Positions 53,585 through 63,536 are shown, counted from the stretch's first letter. The stretch is 64,000 nt of DNA from Mycobacterium sp. 852014-52450_SCH5900713 (GCF_001667075.1 NZ_LZIL01000009.1:1-64000); one strand, 5' to 3'. Numbers and translations: made by a program. Notes: generated from the sequence alone by a model not told the origin.

Positions 53585-55731
53585 CGGAAACACGTGCCGG
53601 CGCGTCAGCGCCGCCCGTCGCCAAGCGCGAGGAGCGCCGACGCGAGCATCACGGCGACGTCTTCATCGACCCCTATGAGTGGCTGCGCGACAAGTCCGAC
53701 CCCGAAGTCATCGCCTACCTCGAGGCGGAGAACGATTACGTCGATCGGATGACGGCTGATCTCGAACCGTTGCGGCAGAAAATCTTCGATGAGATCAAGG
53801 CGCGTACCAAGGAGACCGACCTGTCGGTTCCGACGCGGCAGGGCGACTGGTGGTACTACGCCCGCACCTTCGAAGGAAAGCAGTACCGCGTCCAGTGCCG
53901 TTGTCCGGTCGGCGATCCCGATGACTGGGATCCGCCGACTTTGGAAGAGGACACCGAAATACCCGGCGAGCAGATCCTGCTCGACTCGAACGCCGAGGCG
54001 CACGGCCACGAATTCTTCGCGCTCGGTGCCGCCACCGTCAGCCTGGACGGGAATCTGCTGGCATATTCCGTCGACACCGTCGGGGACGAACGTTATACCC
54101 TGCGCTTCAAGGACCTGCGCACCGGCGAGCTGTATCCGGACCAGATCGCCGACATCGGGGCGGGCGCGACCTGGGCGGCCGACAACCGCACCGTGTACTA
54201 CCTGACCCTGGATGAGGCGCACCGCCCCGACAAGGTCTGGCGCTACCGGGTGGGCTCCGACGAGACCGCGGAGTTGGTGTATCACGAGGCCGACGAACGG
54301 TTTTGGCTCGGCGTCGGGCTCACCCGGAGTGAAGCCTACGTATTGATCGCATCGGGTTCCTCCATCACCTCCGAGTACCGGTACGCCGACGCCGCCGATC
54401 CGCGCGCACCGTTCTCCGTCGTGCTGCCGCGGCGCGAAGGCATCGAGTACGCCGTCGAGCACGCGGTGGTCGGTGGGCAGGACCGGTTCTTGATTCTGCA
54501 CAACGAAGACGCGGTGAACTTCACGCTGACCGAAGCGCCGGTGAGCGAACCGACCCAGCAGCGCACCCTGATCCCGCACCGCGACGACGTGCGGCTCGAC
54601 GGGGTGGACGCCTTTGCCGGCCATCTGGTGGTCAGCTACCGGAGGGAGGCTTTGCCCCGGCTCCAGGTGTGGCGGATCGATTCCGGAGGGAAATACGATG
54701 AGCCCGAGGAGATTACGTTCGACTCGGAGCTGATGTCGGCCGGTCTCGCGGGCAACCCGAACTGGGACGCGCCCAAGTTGCGAATCAGAGCGGGGTCGCT
54801 GGTCATCCCGGCGCGGGTATACGACATCGACTTTGCCACCGGGGAAAGAACCTTGCTGCGCGAGCAACCTGTGCTCGGCGGTTACCGCACCGACGACTAC
54901 GTAGAACGGCGCGACTGGGCCCTTGCCGACGACGGGACCCGCATCCCGGTATCGATCGTGCACCGCGCCGGGATCGAATTCCCCGCGCCGGCCTTGCTTT
55001 ACGGCTATGGCGCCTACGAGATATGCACCGACCCCAGCTTCTCCATCGCTCGGTTGTCGCTGCTGGACCGCGGCATGGTTTTCGCCATCGCCCACGTCCG
55101 CGGTGGCGGTGAAATGGGCCGGCCGTGGTACGAGCACGGCAAGCTGTTGGAGAAGAAGAACACCTTCACCGACTTCGTAGCTGTGGCAAGGCACTTGGTC
55201 GACACGGGTGTCACCCGGCCGCATCAGCTGGTGGCGCTGGGCGGCAGTGCGGGCGGCCTGCTGATGGGGGCGGTCGCCAACCTGGCGCCGGATCTCTTCG
55301 CCGGCATCCTGGCGCAGGTCCCGTTCGTCGACCCGCTGACCACCATCCTCGATCCCTCCTTGCCGCTGACCGTCACGGAATGGGACGAATGGGGAAACCC
55401 GTTGCAGGACAAAGACGTCTATTCCTACATGAAGTCATATTCGCCTTATGAGAATGTCGAGGCCAAGCAGTATCCGGCCATTTTGGCGATGACTTCCCTG
55501 AACGACACCAGGGTCTACTACGTCGAGCCGGCCAAGTGGGTGGCGGCGTTGCGGCACGCCAACGCCAACGGCAGTCCGATTCTGCTGAAGACCCAGATGA
55601 ACGCCGGTCACGGCGGGGTCAGTGGCCGCTACAAGGCGTGGCAGGAGACCGCATTCCAGTACGCCTGGCTATTGGCTGTCGCCGAAGGCCACCGCGATGG
55701 CGGCGGACAGAAAGACGACGTCGAGGGATAA
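53581..55731 (+). CDS. ptrB: Oligopeptidase B (prolyl-oligopeptidase family), intact
   Basis: A 716-residue S9A serine peptidase that cuts short peptides after basic residues. An N-terminal beta-propeller ([17 protein letters not shown] onward) precedes the alpha/beta hydrolase domain with nucleophile Ser556 in [12 protein letters not shown], an acid in [12 protein letters not shown] and His in [11 protein letters not shown]. In H37Rv this gene is split into Rv0781 (ptrBa) and Rv0782 (ptrBb) by a frameshift, as recalled; here it is one open frame. ATG 53581 overlaps purC. It should be active in the cytoplasm. Confidence 0.94.
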   Translation: MTETRAGASAPPVAKREERRREHHGDVFIDPYEWLRDKSDPEVIAYLEAENDYVDRMTADLEPLRQKIFDEIKARTKETDLSVPTRQGDWWYYARTFEGKQYRVQCRCPVGDPDDWDPPTLEEDTEIPGEQILLDSNAEAHGHEFFALGAATVSLDGNLLAYSVDTVGDERYTLRFKDLRTGELYPDQIADIGAGATWAADNRTVYYLTLDEAHRPDKVWRYRVGSDETAELVYHEADERFWLGVGLTRSEAYVLIASGSSITSEYRYADAADPRAPFSVVLPRREGIEYAVEHAVVGGQDRFLILHNEDAVNFTLTEAPVSEPTQQRTLIPHRDDVRLDGVDAFAGHLVVSYRREALPRLQVWRIDSGGKYDEPEEITFDSELMSAGLAGNPNWDAPKLRIRAGSLVIPARVYDIDFATGERTLLREQPVLGGYRTDDYVERRDWALADDGTRIPVSIVHRAGIEFPAPALLYGYGAYEICTDPSFSIARLSLLDRGMVFAIAHVRGGGEMGRPWYEHGKLLEKKNTFTDFVAVARHLVDTGVTRPHQLVALGGSAGGLLMGAVANLAPDLFAGILAQVPFVDPLTTILDPSLPLTVTEWDEWGNPLQDKDVYSYMKSYSPYENVEAKQYPAILAMTSLNDTRVYYVEPAKWVAALRHANANGSPILLKTQMNAGHGGVSGRYKAWQETAFQYAWLLAVAEGHRDGGGQKDDVEG

Positions 55732-55741
55732 CGCCCGACGG

Positions 55742-57364
55742 TCACGAAACGTCGTGGGGTGTTACCGGCTTGCGCGGCAGAAATGCGGCCGGGATGATCG
55801 TGAACGCCACCAGGACGACGGCCAGCACGAACACCAGGGTGTAGACCTGGGAGAGGTTATGCGTGACATGGCTGGCGAAATCCGGGGACAGGGCCTGGCG
55901 TGGGATTGCCGCCGGATCAACCGGCAGCCCGCGTCTGTCGGCCTCCTCCTGCAGCGAGGCCATTTTGCTCGCGGCGGCCAAGGTTTCATCGCTGGTGAAC
56001 TGGTTGGTCAAGACCACCGCCATCAGGGCGGCACCAATCGAGCCGCCCAGCTGCTGGTTGACGCTTACCAGCGTCGTACCGCGGGCGATCTGATGCGGCG
56101 CGAGTGACTGCATGAGGGCTGCAGAGAGCGGCGTCGTGGTGCAACCCACACCCAGGCCTGTGATCGTCAGACCGGCGAGCAGGATCGGCGAATAATGAGC
56201 CTGCCTCGCCACGCCCAGCGTGAAGATCCCAAGGCCTATGGCCATTACCGGGAGGCCAAGCAGCACTATTTTGCCCGCCCCGTATCTGTCCATGTACACC
56301 CCCGCGATCGGCAGGGTTATCAGGGCGCCGAGTCCCACCGGCGCGAGGTGCAGGCCCGCCTGCATGGGCGTCTCATGCAATACGAGCTGGAAGTAGCTGG
56401 GTATGAGCAGCGTGGCGCCGACTGAGGCGGCGGCGAATACCAGCAGCGTCACGTTGACCTCGGTGACCACCGGGTTCTTGAACAGCCGAAGGTCGATGAG
56501 CGGATGATCCGTGCGGAACCGGGCGTGCAAGACGAAAGCGGTGATGAGCGTCACGCCAATGACCATCGGTACCCACACGTAGGGGTCGGCAATCGTGTGT
56601 CGTCCGGGGATGGACGACACCCCGCATAGGAATATCGCCACCCCGGGAGACAGCAACAGCAGCCCGGTGACGTCGAGTGCTTCCGACGGGGACGGGCGGT
56701 CTTTCGAAAAGAGGATCGCGGCAAGGACGAACGTGGCCAGGCCTATCGGCAGGTTGACCAGGAAGATCCACTTCCACCCGTATGAGTCGATCAACCACCC
56801 GCCCAATATCGGTCCACCGATCGGCCCCAGCAGAATCGGAATTCCCCCGATTGCCATCAGGCGACCGACCCGCTTCGGGCCGGCCTCGCGAGTCAAGATC
56901 GTCCAGCTCAGCGGCAATAGCATGCCGCCGCCAATACCTTGCAGGACGCGGAAAATGATGAGAAGCAATATGTTTGGCGCTATCGCGCATAGTAGCGAGC
57001 CGACCGTGAACGACAGAATCGAACCCATGAAGAGCCGTTTGGTGCCGAATCGGTCGGCTGCCCACCCGGTTATCGGAATTACAGTAGCGAATGCCAACAT
57101 GTAGCCGGCCATCGTCCACGAGACGATGGCTTGGGTCGAGCCGAATTGGTCGATAAAGGTGCGTTGCGCCACAGCGACGACGGTGTTGTCGAGAATCGCC
57201 ATGATGCAGGCCAACCCGCAAACCCCGGCGATGCGAAGTAGTGCGGGGTCAAGCTTGTCGGGGTATTCACGTGCGGCGTCGTCGTCTAACTCTCCGGTGT
57301 CAGCGGTGGACACCAGAGCGTCGGACAAGCCGGAAGAGGCCTTCTGCATTGTGTCGCCGAGCAT
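55742..57364 (-). CDS. emrB: MFS multidrug exporter EmrB type (copy 1, Rv0783c type)
   Basis: A 540-residue DHA2-family proton-driven exporter with 14 predicted membrane segments. Family motifs: FIDQFGSTQAIVSWTMAGYM, GWAADRFGTKRLFMGSILSF (motif A), RVLQGIGGGMLLPLSWTIL and GPILGGWLIDSYGWKWIFLVN. A soluble N-terminus of about 40 residues precedes. It matches Rv0783c in place and length. It is convergent with ptrB and has a paralogue 243 bases upstream on the same strand. Confidence 0.92.
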   Translation of the reverse strand: MLGDTMQKASSGLSDALVSTADTGELDDDAAREYPDKLDPALLRIAGVCGLACIMAILDNTVVAVAQRTFIDQFGSTQAIVSWTMAGYMLAFATVIPITGWAADRFGTKRLFMGSILSFTVGSLLCAIAPNILLLIIFRVLQGIGGGMLLPLSWTILTREAGPKRVGRLMAIGGIPILLGPIGGPILGGWLIDSYGWKWIFLVNLPIGLATFVLAAILFSKDRPSPSEALDVTGLLLLSPGVAIFLCGVSSIPGRHTIADPYVWVPMVIGVTLITAFVLHARFRTDHPLIDLRLFKNPVVTEVNVTLLVFAAASVGATLLIPSYFQLVLHETPMQAGLHLAPVGLGALITLPIAGVYMDRYGAGKIVLLGLPVMAIGLGIFTLGVARQAHYSPILLAGLTITGLGVGCTTTPLSAALMQSLAPHQIARGTTLVSVNQQLGGSIGAALMAVVLTNQFTSDETLAAASKMASLQEEADRRGLPVDPAAIPRQALSPDFASHVTHNLSQVYTLVFVLAVVLVAFTIIPAAFLPRKPVTPHDVS

Positions 57365-57448
57365 AGCGATATCGGTACCCGCAAGCGGACGCTTTTAGGC
57401 GTTTGGCTCGGCCGACGCCGCTAACCTGCTGCGTGCAGGCGTTTCGGT

Positions 57449-57467
57449 TGTCGTTCCCACAACGACA
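57449..57467. promoter_or_regulatory. Inverted repeat upstream of emrB copy 1
   Basis: TGTCGTT-CCCAC-AACGACA (7-base perfect arms) lies about 85 bases before the start of exporter copy 1 and 140 bases after the stop of copy 2, so it could be an operator or a weak terminator. Confidence 0.45.
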
Positions 57468-57606
57468 GCGCGCGCGCATCGACCCGGTCCGGTAAGACCT
57501 CCCACCATCGGAGCAGGTAGCCCGCGGAACGAGCGCGCGGGCACCCGTAACGGCCGCCGACGCCGGCCTTTCTCCTAGGTGCGATTTGCTGAGATAGCGA
57601 ATTGCG

Positions 57607-59232
57607 CTAATTACCGACGGTTTGGCTCGCCGGCTTTTTCGGTAAAAAGGACGCCGGAATGATCGTAGAGACCACCAACACCACCGCGATCGCAAATACC
57701 GCCGTATAGGCGTGAGAAAGGTCGTGTACGACGTTGGCCCAAAAACCGGCGTCGAGCGTCTGACGCGGTATTGCGGACTGGTCTACCGGCACCCCGCTGA
57801 CGGCGGCTTTCTGCTGTAACGCCGCAATCTTGTTCGCCGCGACGATGTTCTCACTGCGATTGAACTGATTGGTGAGGATCATCGACATCAGCGCGGTGCC
57901 CACCGACCCGCCCACTTGATGGCTGACGCTCATCAGCGTCGTGCCCCGGGCTATCTGGTGCGGGGCCAGCGCCTGCACCGCGGCGACCGACAGCGGCATC
58001 ATGGTGCAGCCCATGCCGAGGCCCATGATCGCCAGGCCGATCAGCAGCGTGGGCAGGTAGTCCGCCTGCCTGGCCACGCCAACGGCGAACGTGCCGAGGC
58101 CGGCGGTGATCAGCGCGATACCGACCAGCACGATCTTGCCGGGCCCCCGTCGGTCCACCAATGGCCCGGTCAGGCGCATGGTCAGCATTGCGCCAAGTCC
58201 CTGGGGGATCATGCGCAGGCCCGCCTGCATCGGCGTCTGGTGCAGCACCTGCTGGAAGTAACTCGGCAGGAGTAGGCCGGCACCGAAGAAGGCGCCGGCG
58301 AATACCAGCATCGTCACGTTGGCGTGGGTGAGCACCGGATTACGGAACAACCGCAGATCGATGAGGGGGTGATCGGCGCGGTGCCACGCGTGGGCGACGA
58401 ACCCCGCGATCAGGGTGAGGCCGACGATGGCCGGTATGAGCACGTGGCGGTCGGCCACGGTGCCGCATCGCGGGATCGACGACACCGCGAACAGGAACAT
58501 GGCCAGGCCGGGTGACAGCAGCAGCACGCCGACGAGGTCAAAGGTTTCCGACCGCGACGGGTGGTCACGGGGAAAGATGATCGCCCCTAGCGCGATGGTG
58601 ACGAGGCCGATCGGCAGGTTGATCAGGAAGATCCACCGCCAGCTCGAAGCGTCGATCAGCCAGCCGCCCAGGATTGGGCCACCGATCGGGGCGAGCAGCA
58701 TCGGGATGCTCAGGATCGACATCAGGCGACCGAGCCGCCGCGGGCCCGCTTCACGTGTCAATATCATGAAACTCAGGGGCAGCAGCATGCCGCCGCCGAT
58801 CCCTTGGGCCACCCGAAAGACAATGAGCTGCAGGATATTTGCGGCCAGCGCGCACAGGAGGGAGCCTAGCGTGAAGGCGAGCACGGAGCCCAGGAAAAGC
58901 CGTTTGGTGCCGAACCGGTCGGCCGCCCACCCGGTGATCGGTATGACCGTCGCCAATGCCAGTGTGTAGCCGGTCATCGTCCACGCGACGACGGCCTGTG
59001 AAGACCCGAATTGGTCGATGAAGGTGCGCTGCGCAACGCTGACGACGGTGACGTCCACGATCGCCATGACCGTGGCGAGGATGCACACGCCGGAAATCCG
59101 CAACAGGCCGGCGTCCAGCTTGTCGGGATAGTCCCGCTCGCCCGCGCCCGCGCCCGGCTGCGGGGCGGGGTCGTAAGGCAGCGGTATGTCGGCCGCTACA
59201 TACGGGGCCTGATCCATGGCGTTGCTTAGCAT
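57607..59232 (-). CDS. MFS multidrug exporter EmrB type (copy 2)
   Basis: A 541-residue DHA2 exporter closely similar to the gene at 55742 in every motif: FIDQFGSSQAVVAWTMTGYT, GWAADRFGTKRLFLGSVLAF, RVAQGIGGGMLLPLSFMIL and GPILGGWLIDASSWRWIFLIN. The N-terminus before the first membrane segment differs. ATG 59232 (or ATG 59217) gives the normal length; an open frame continues another 264 codons upstream but overlaps the DUF2334 gene antisense and is rejected. A tandem duplication of an emrB ancestor is the simplest explanation; divergence of the copies suggests an old event. Confidence 0.9.
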   Translation of the reverse strand: MLSNAMDQAPYVAADIPLPYDPAPQPGAGAGERDYPDKLDAGLLRISGVCILATVMAIVDVTVVSVAQRTFIDQFGSSQAVVAWTMTGYTLALATVIPITGWAADRFGTKRLFLGSVLAFTLGSLLCALAANILQLIVFRVAQGIGGGMLLPLSFMILTREAGPRRLGRLMSILSIPMLLAPIGGPILGGWLIDASSWRWIFLINLPIGLVTIALGAIIFPRDHPSRSETFDLVGVLLLSPGLAMFLFAVSSIPRCGTVADRHVLIPAIVGLTLIAGFVAHAWHRADHPLIDLRLFRNPVLTHANVTMLVFAGAFFGAGLLLPSYFQQVLHQTPMQAGLRMIPQGLGAMLTMRLTGPLVDRRGPGKIVLVGIALITAGLGTFAVGVARQADYLPTLLIGLAIMGLGMGCTMMPLSVAAVQALAPHQIARGTTLMSVSHQVGGSVGTALMSMILTNQFNRSENIVAANKIAALQQKAAVSGVPVDQSAIPRQTLDAGFWANVVHDLSHAYTAVFAIAVVLVVSTIIPASFLPKKPASQTVGN

Positions 59233-59379
59233 ATCGAACCGATTCCCCCGCCGTCCGCCCGCGGGACCCTTTCCGGCTGGCGCGCAGCCCGCCCGACCTG
59301 CGGTCCAGCGGTATCGATATACGCCTGCCGTCTGCGTGTCCTTCACCATTCCGAAACCTGAGATCGTCAAACTGCGGGT
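59233..59379. other. Divergent region between exporter copy 2 and DUF2334 gene
   Basis: About 150 bases without coding potential. ATATCGA beside the exporter start and TCGATAT about 80 bases away are inverted, which could be a spaced operator. Confidence 0.35.
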
Positions 59380-60084
59380 GTGGCTGGAAAATTGATCGTC
59401 TCGGTCTCGGGGATAGGCGAACGCACCCTGAGTGACGTCGAGGCGTTCTGCGCTCAAATGGATGCCCGAAATGTCCCAGTGTCCCTGTTGGTGGCACCGC
59501 GGCTCAGTGGTGACTACCGACTCGACCACGACCCGCGCACCGTCGAATGGTTGACCGACCGGCGGTCCGGCGGCGACGCCATCGTGCTGCACGGCTACGA
59601 CGATGCGGCCACCAAGAAGCGCCGCGGTGAGTTCGCGATCCTTCGGGCGCACGAGGCAAACCTGCGGCTGATGGCCGCCGACCGGGTGCTCGAGCACCTC
59701 GGGCTGCGCACGCGGCTGTTCGCGGCACCCGGCTGGGTGGTTTCCCCAGGAGTCGTCAAGGCGTTGCCGGACAACGGTTTTCGTCTGCTTGCCGACCTGC
59801 ATGGCATCACCGACCTGGTTCGGCACACCACCGTGCGCTCCCGGGTATTGGGTATCGGGGAAGGCTTCCTCACCGAACCGTGGTGGTGCCGGATGGTGGT
59901 GCTGTCGGCCGAGCGGATCGCTCGGCGCGGCGGGGTGGTTCGGGTTGCCGTCGCAGCTCGTCACCTGCGTAAACCCGGCCCGCTGCAGGCGATGGTGGAC
60001 GCCGTCGATTTGTCGCTGATGCACGGCTGCGCGCCCGCGGTCTACCGCTGGCGGCGCGACAGGGCGATTCTCGACGCGGCCTGA
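59380..60084 (+). CDS. DUF2334 polysaccharide-deacetylase-like protein (Rv0784 type)
   Basis: A 234-residue NodB/polysaccharide-deacetylase-like fold (KLIVSVSGIGERTLSDVEAF, VSLLVAPRLSGDYRLD, DAIVLHGYDDAA, RTRLFAAPGWVVSP). The HGYDD segment carries the metal-binding-type His and Asp. DUF2334 proteins are predicted carbohydrate deacetylases. The GTG start gives the Rv0784-like N-terminus. It precedes the KstD-like gene by 48 bases. The substrate is unknown; there is no signal peptide, so a cytoplasmic precursor would be acted on. Confidence 0.82.
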   Translation: MAGKLIVSVSGIGERTLSDVEAFCAQMDARNVPVSLLVAPRLSGDYRLDHDPRTVEWLTDRRSGGDAIVLHGYDDAATKKRRGEFAILRAHEANLRLMAADRVLEHLGLRTRLFAAPGWVVSPGVVKALPDNGFRLLADLHGITDLVRHTTVRSRVLGIGEGFLTEPWWCRMVVLSAERIARRGGVVRVAVAARHLRKPGPLQAMVDAVDLSLMHGCAPAVYRWRRDRAILDAA

Positions 60085-60132
60085 CCAAGCGTCCCCTCAA
60101 TCCGCCCGGCGCGGGCACTACCCTGGTCCGAC

Positions 60133-61800
60133 ATGAGCGATTCTTCGGCCGCGGGGTTCGGCGCCGATGCCATCATCGTGGGGGCGGGACTCGCAGGGTT
60201 GGTGGCCGCCTGCGAATTGGTGGACCGCGGCATGCGGGTGCTGATCGTCGACCAGGAGAGCAGCGCCAACCTGGGTGGGCAGGCGTTCTGGTCGTTCGGC
60301 GGCCTGTTCTTCGTCGACAGTCCAGAGCAGCGCCGTTTGGGAATCCGCGACAGCCACGAACTCGCCTTGCAGGACTGGCTCGGCACCGCGGCGTTTGATC
60401 GGCCGGAGGACTACTGGCCACGCCAATGGGCGCACGCCTACGTCGATTTCGCCGCCGGGGAGAAGCGCCGTTGGCTGCGTGACCGGGGGCTCAAGCTCTT
60501 TCCGTTGGTGGGTTGGGCCGAACGTGGTGGGTATGACGCACGGGGCCACGGCAATTCGGTGCCCCGCTTCCACATCACCTGGGGCACCGGGCCCGCTTTG
60601 GTCGAGATCTTCGCCCGTCAGCTGCGGGACCGCTCGACGGTGCGCTTCGCGCACCGCCACCGGGTCGACGAGCTGATCGTCGAGGGCGGCGCGGTAACCG
60701 GCGTGCGGGGCACGGTGCTGGAGCCCTCGGCCGCACCCAGGGGTGTGGCGTCGTCACGAACGGCGTTGGGGCAATTCGAGTTCCGCGCACCGGCGGTGAT
60801 CGTCACCAGCGGTGGAATCGGTGCAAACCACGAGTTGGTGCGCAAGAACTGGCCGAAGCGGATGGGCCGCATACCCGAGCAGTTACTCAGCGGCGTGCCC
60901 GCTCACGTTGATGGCAGGATGATCGGCATCTCCCAGCGGGCGGGAGCGCGGGTGATCAATCCGGACCGGATGTGGCACTACACCGAGGGCATCACCAACT
61001 ACGATCCGATCTGGCCACTGCACGGCATCCGGATCATCCCCGGGCCGTCGTCGCTGTGGCTCGACGCGACCGGCAAGAGGTTGCCCGTGCCGCTGTATCC
61101 CGGTTTCGACACCCTCGGCACGCTGGAATACATCACCAAATCCGGGTACGACTACACGTGGTTTGTGTTGAACGCCAAAGTCATCGAGAAGGAATTCGCG
61201 CTGTCCGGTCAGGAGCAGAATCCCGATCTGACCGGGCAGAGCCTGCGCGAGCTGCTGCGTAACCGGGCACGCTCCGGCCCCCCGGGGCCGGTGCAGGCGT
61301 TCGTCGACCGGGGAGTGGACTTCGTCAGCGCAAACTCGTTGCGGGAATTGGTCACCGGGATGAACAAGTTGCCCGACGTGGCGCCCCTGGACTACGCCAC
61401 GGTGGAGGGCGAGGTGACCGCCCGCGACCGCGAGGTGGCCAACAAGTTCAGCAAGGACGGCCAGATCACCGCGATCCGCGCCGCCCGCGGCTATCTCGGC
61501 GACCGGCTCGGCCGGGTGGTGGCACCGCACCGGCTGACCGATCCGAAGGCGGGGCCGATGATCGCGGTGAAGCTGCACATCCTGACCCGAAAGACGTTGG
61601 GCGGCATCGAAACCGATTTGGCCGCCCGCGTGCTGAAAGCCGACGGCACCCCCCTGAACGGCTTGTACGCCGCCGGTGAGGTGGCCGGCTTCGGCGGAGG
61701 TGGCGTGCACGGCTACCGCGCCCTGGAGGGCACCTTCCTGGGTGGCTGCATCTTCTCCGGCCGGGCCGCCGGCCGCGGCGTGGCCGACGACATCGCCTAG
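60133..61800 (+). CDS. FAD-binding dehydrogenase, KstD-like (Rv0785)
   Basis: A 555-residue FAD-dependent protein of the fumarate reductase/3-ketosteroid dehydrogenase family. The dinucleotide fold AIIVGAGLAGLVAACELVDRG opens it, NLGGQAFWSFGG follows the FAD-binding site and the C-terminus AAGEVAGFGGGGVHGYRALEGTFLGG binds FAD. The central insert supplies the substrate domain. Rv0785 is annotated as an FAD-binding dehydrogenase; in steroid degraders relatives dehydrogenate the sterol A ring, but the catalytic Tyr residues of KstD are not visible to me, so activity is open. Confidence 0.9.
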   Translation: MSDSSAAGFGADAIIVGAGLAGLVAACELVDRGMRVLIVDQESSANLGGQAFWSFGGLFFVDSPEQRRLGIRDSHELALQDWLGTAAFDRPEDYWPRQWAHAYVDFAAGEKRRWLRDRGLKLFPLVGWAERGGYDARGHGNSVPRFHITWGTGPALVEIFARQLRDRSTVRFAHRHRVDELIVEGGAVTGVRGTVLEPSAAPRGVASSRTALGQFEFRAPAVIVTSGGIGANHELVRKNWPKRMGRIPEQLLSGVPAHVDGRMIGISQRAGARVINPDRMWHYTEGITNYDPIWPLHGIRIIPGPSSLWLDATGKRLPVPLYPGFDTLGTLEYITKSGYDYTWFVLNAKVIEKEFALSGQEQNPDLTGQSLRELLRNRARSGPPGPVQAFVDRGVDFVSANSLRELVTGMNKLPDVAPLDYATVEGEVTARDREVANKFSKDGQITAIRAARGYLGDRLGRVVAPHRLTDPKAGPMIAVKLHILTRKTLGGIETDLAARVLKADGTPLNGLYAAGEVAGFGGGGVHGYRALEGTFLGGCIFSGRAAGRGVADDIA

Positions 61801-61885
61801 CGCGGTAGCGCATCGCCCAACGTCACGCGCGCGCAACCCTGGCACGCGAGCGTCACTCTGGCGCGACACTCGAGGTGAGTAGCGG
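61801..61885. repeat. Intergenic CGAGCGTCAC motif
   Basis: CGAGCGTCAC followed by TCTGGCGC (61847-61864), and AACGTCACGCGC nearby, lie between two convergent genes. The motif is the reverse complement of the ggtA-side repeat at 45927 and 45957. Confidence 0.4.
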
Positions 61886-62524
61886 TCAGAAGGTGACCGC
61901 GTCCTCCTCGGGCAGCACCTGAAAATCGGTCGTGGTCATCTCGGTGAGCCGGCCATAGTAGATGCCCCGCGCGTCCGGAGCGATGATCCCTTGGTGGATG
62001 GGCACCGCGCGCGCGGGTGCCACCGCGCGCAGGTAGTCGACGGCCTCGGAGATCTTCATCCACGGGGCGGCCGCCGGTGTCGCCAATACGTCCACGGGCT
62101 CGTCGGGCACGAACAGCGCATCGCCGGGGTGCATCAGTCTGGCGCGATGATCGCCGTCGCCCACCAGGAATGAAATGTTCTCTATCACAGGGATTTCGGG
62201 GTGAATGACGGCGTGTCTGCCGCCGACCGCGCGAACCGTCAGCTCACCGATGCTCAGCTCGTCACCGACGTGCACGGCCTGGCAGGGCGCGCCCAGCTGG
62301 GCGGTGGTTTGCGGATCGGCGAACAGCGCGGCATCCGGGTTGCCCTCGAGCAGCGCAGGCAGGCGGGTGCCGTCGACGTGGTCGGGGTGCTGATGGGTGA
62401 TCAGGATGGCCGATAACCCCGTTATGCCCTCAAAACCGTGCGCAAACGTTCCAGGATCGAAGAGCACGCGGGTGTGGTCGAATTCTGCAAGTAGACAGGA
62501 ATGGCCGAAATGCGTCAGCTGCAT
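61886..62524 (-). CDS. Metallo-beta-lactamase-fold hydrolase (Rv0786c type)
   Basis: A 212-residue MBL-fold protein with metal motif THQHPDHVDG, an upstream FDPGTFAHG strand, and later His/Asp residues (AVIHPEIPVIEN, ALFVPDEPVDVLATPAA). This is the UlaG-like subgroup. ATG 62524 gives the normal first strand MQLTHFGHSCLLAEFDHTRV. It overlaps or adjoins the divergent secreted-protein gene. Possible roles are hydrolase or lactonase; not deducible. Confidence 0.85.
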   Translation of the reverse strand: MQLTHFGHSCLLAEFDHTRVLFDPGTFAHGFEGITGLSAILITHQHPDHVDGTRLPALLEGNPDAALFADPQTTAQLGAPCQAVHVGDELSIGELTVRAVGGRHAVIHPEIPVIENISFLVGDGDHRARLMHPGDALFVPDEPVDVLATPAAAPWMKISEAVDYLRAVAPARAVPIHQGIIAPDARGIYYGRLTEMTTTDFQVLPEEDAVTF

Positions 62525-62551
62525 GACTACGATTGTGCCCCGACGGGGGTG

Positions 62552-63235
62552 ATGCCGATGCGGGTGATCCTGGCGACCATGGTCGTGGTCGGCGGCCTCG
62601 CGGTGGCTCTCATCATCGCCGTGCCCGCACACGCCGAACCGCAGGCCTGTCCGCCCGTGTGTGACCAGATCCCCGACTCCGCGTGGATCCAGCGCCGAGC
62701 GGTGCCGCTGGATCCGGTTTACAGCTGGCCCCCGCTGGCTGGCCTGGCGGCGCAGGTGACCGGGTCGACACCCGGCCCTCGATTCCGGTTCGAGGAGGTG
62801 TGTTCCACGCCGCCGGTGCCGCGTGACCCCCGCGACTCGGCGGTCGTGGCACGCGCCACGGTCGCCCACCCGGATGGGCAGTGGCAGTTGCAGGCGCAGA
62901 TCCTGCACTGGCGCGGCGATACGGCAAGCGGCGGCGCCATCGTCGGGTCGGTGTTCAGCAACGCCGTCGCCGCGCTGCGCTCCTGCCAGCAACGTGCGCC
63001 GTTGCAATCACCATCGATCACCAGCGACGAAACGAGCCGGATGGCCGCCGTGATCAGTGGTCCGGTCGTCATGCATACCTACCTGCTCGCCCACCCGGCC
63101 AGCAGCACGATCAGCGAGCTCACGCTCTGGTCGTCGGGCCCGCCGCAGGTCCCGTGGCCGGCAATGGCCGACGACCCCGTACTGAACGCCATGACCGCGC
63201 CCCTCTGCGAGGCCTACATTGCCTCGTGCCCGTAA
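62552..63235 (+). CDS. Secreted ATPase-inhibitor-like unknown protein (Rv0787 type)
   Basis: A 227-residue exported protein with a signal peptide (RVILATMVVVGGLAVALIIAVPAHA) and Cys-containing mature part (ACPPVCDQIPDSAWI, SCQQRAP, LCEAYIASCP) that suggests disulfides. The call name refers only to secretion and position; no homologous family is recognised. I use ATG 62552; the frame is open to 62501, which would overlap the MBL gene on the other strand. It is the gene before purS, at the place of Rv0787 in Mtb, where it is annotated as a longer hypothetical protein. Confidence 0.7.
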   Translation: MPMRVILATMVVVGGLAVALIIAVPAHAEPQACPPVCDQIPDSAWIQRRAVPLDPVYSWPPLAGLAAQVTGSTPGPRFRFEEVCSTPPVPRDPRDSAVVARATVAHPDGQWQLQAQILHWRGDTASGGAIVGSVFSNAVAALRSCQQRAPLQSPSITSDETSRMAAVISGPVVMHTYLLAHPASSTISELTLWSSGPPQVPWPAMADDPVLNAMTAPLCEAYIASCP

Positions 63236-63296
63236 CGGCCGAGCCGCACCTACGCCGGTAGAGTTGGCGCGAAGACAGATCTGAGGAGGAGCGCCG

Positions 63297-63536
63297 GTGG
63301 GCCGGGTAGTCGTTCATGTGATGCCCAAAGCGGAGATTCTCGACCCGCAGGGTCAGGCCATCGTCGGCGCGTTGGGCCGACTCGGCCATCCGGGAATCTC
63401 AGATGTCAGACAGGGCAAGAGATTCGAACTCGAGGTGGACGACACCGTCGACGATTCGGTGCTGGCCGACATAGCGGAGACTTTGTTGGCGAACACGGTG
63501 ATCGAGGACTGGACGATCAGCCGGGAGACCAAGTGA
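63297..63536 (+). CDS. purS: FGAM synthase subunit PurS
   Basis: A 79-residue small subunit that joins PurQ and PurL to make formylglycinamidine ribonucleotide, transferring ammonia from PurQ to PurL. It has a beta-alpha-beta fold: [54 protein letters not shown] 63297 follows GAGGAG. Its stop overlaps the purQ start (GTGA). Confidence 0.95.
   Translation: MGRVVVHVMPKAEILDPQGQAIVGALGRLGHPGISDVRQGKRFELEVDDTVDDSVLADIAETLLANTVIEDWTISRETK

Noticed and set aside
53605..55224. 539-codon minus-strand frame opposite ptrB
   Set aside because: Antisense to an intact peptidase with all catalytic residues; no domain-like features.
59233..60024. N-terminal extension of exporter copy 2 to 805 residues
   Set aside because: It runs antisense through the DUF2334 gene. 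The normal length begins near 59232.
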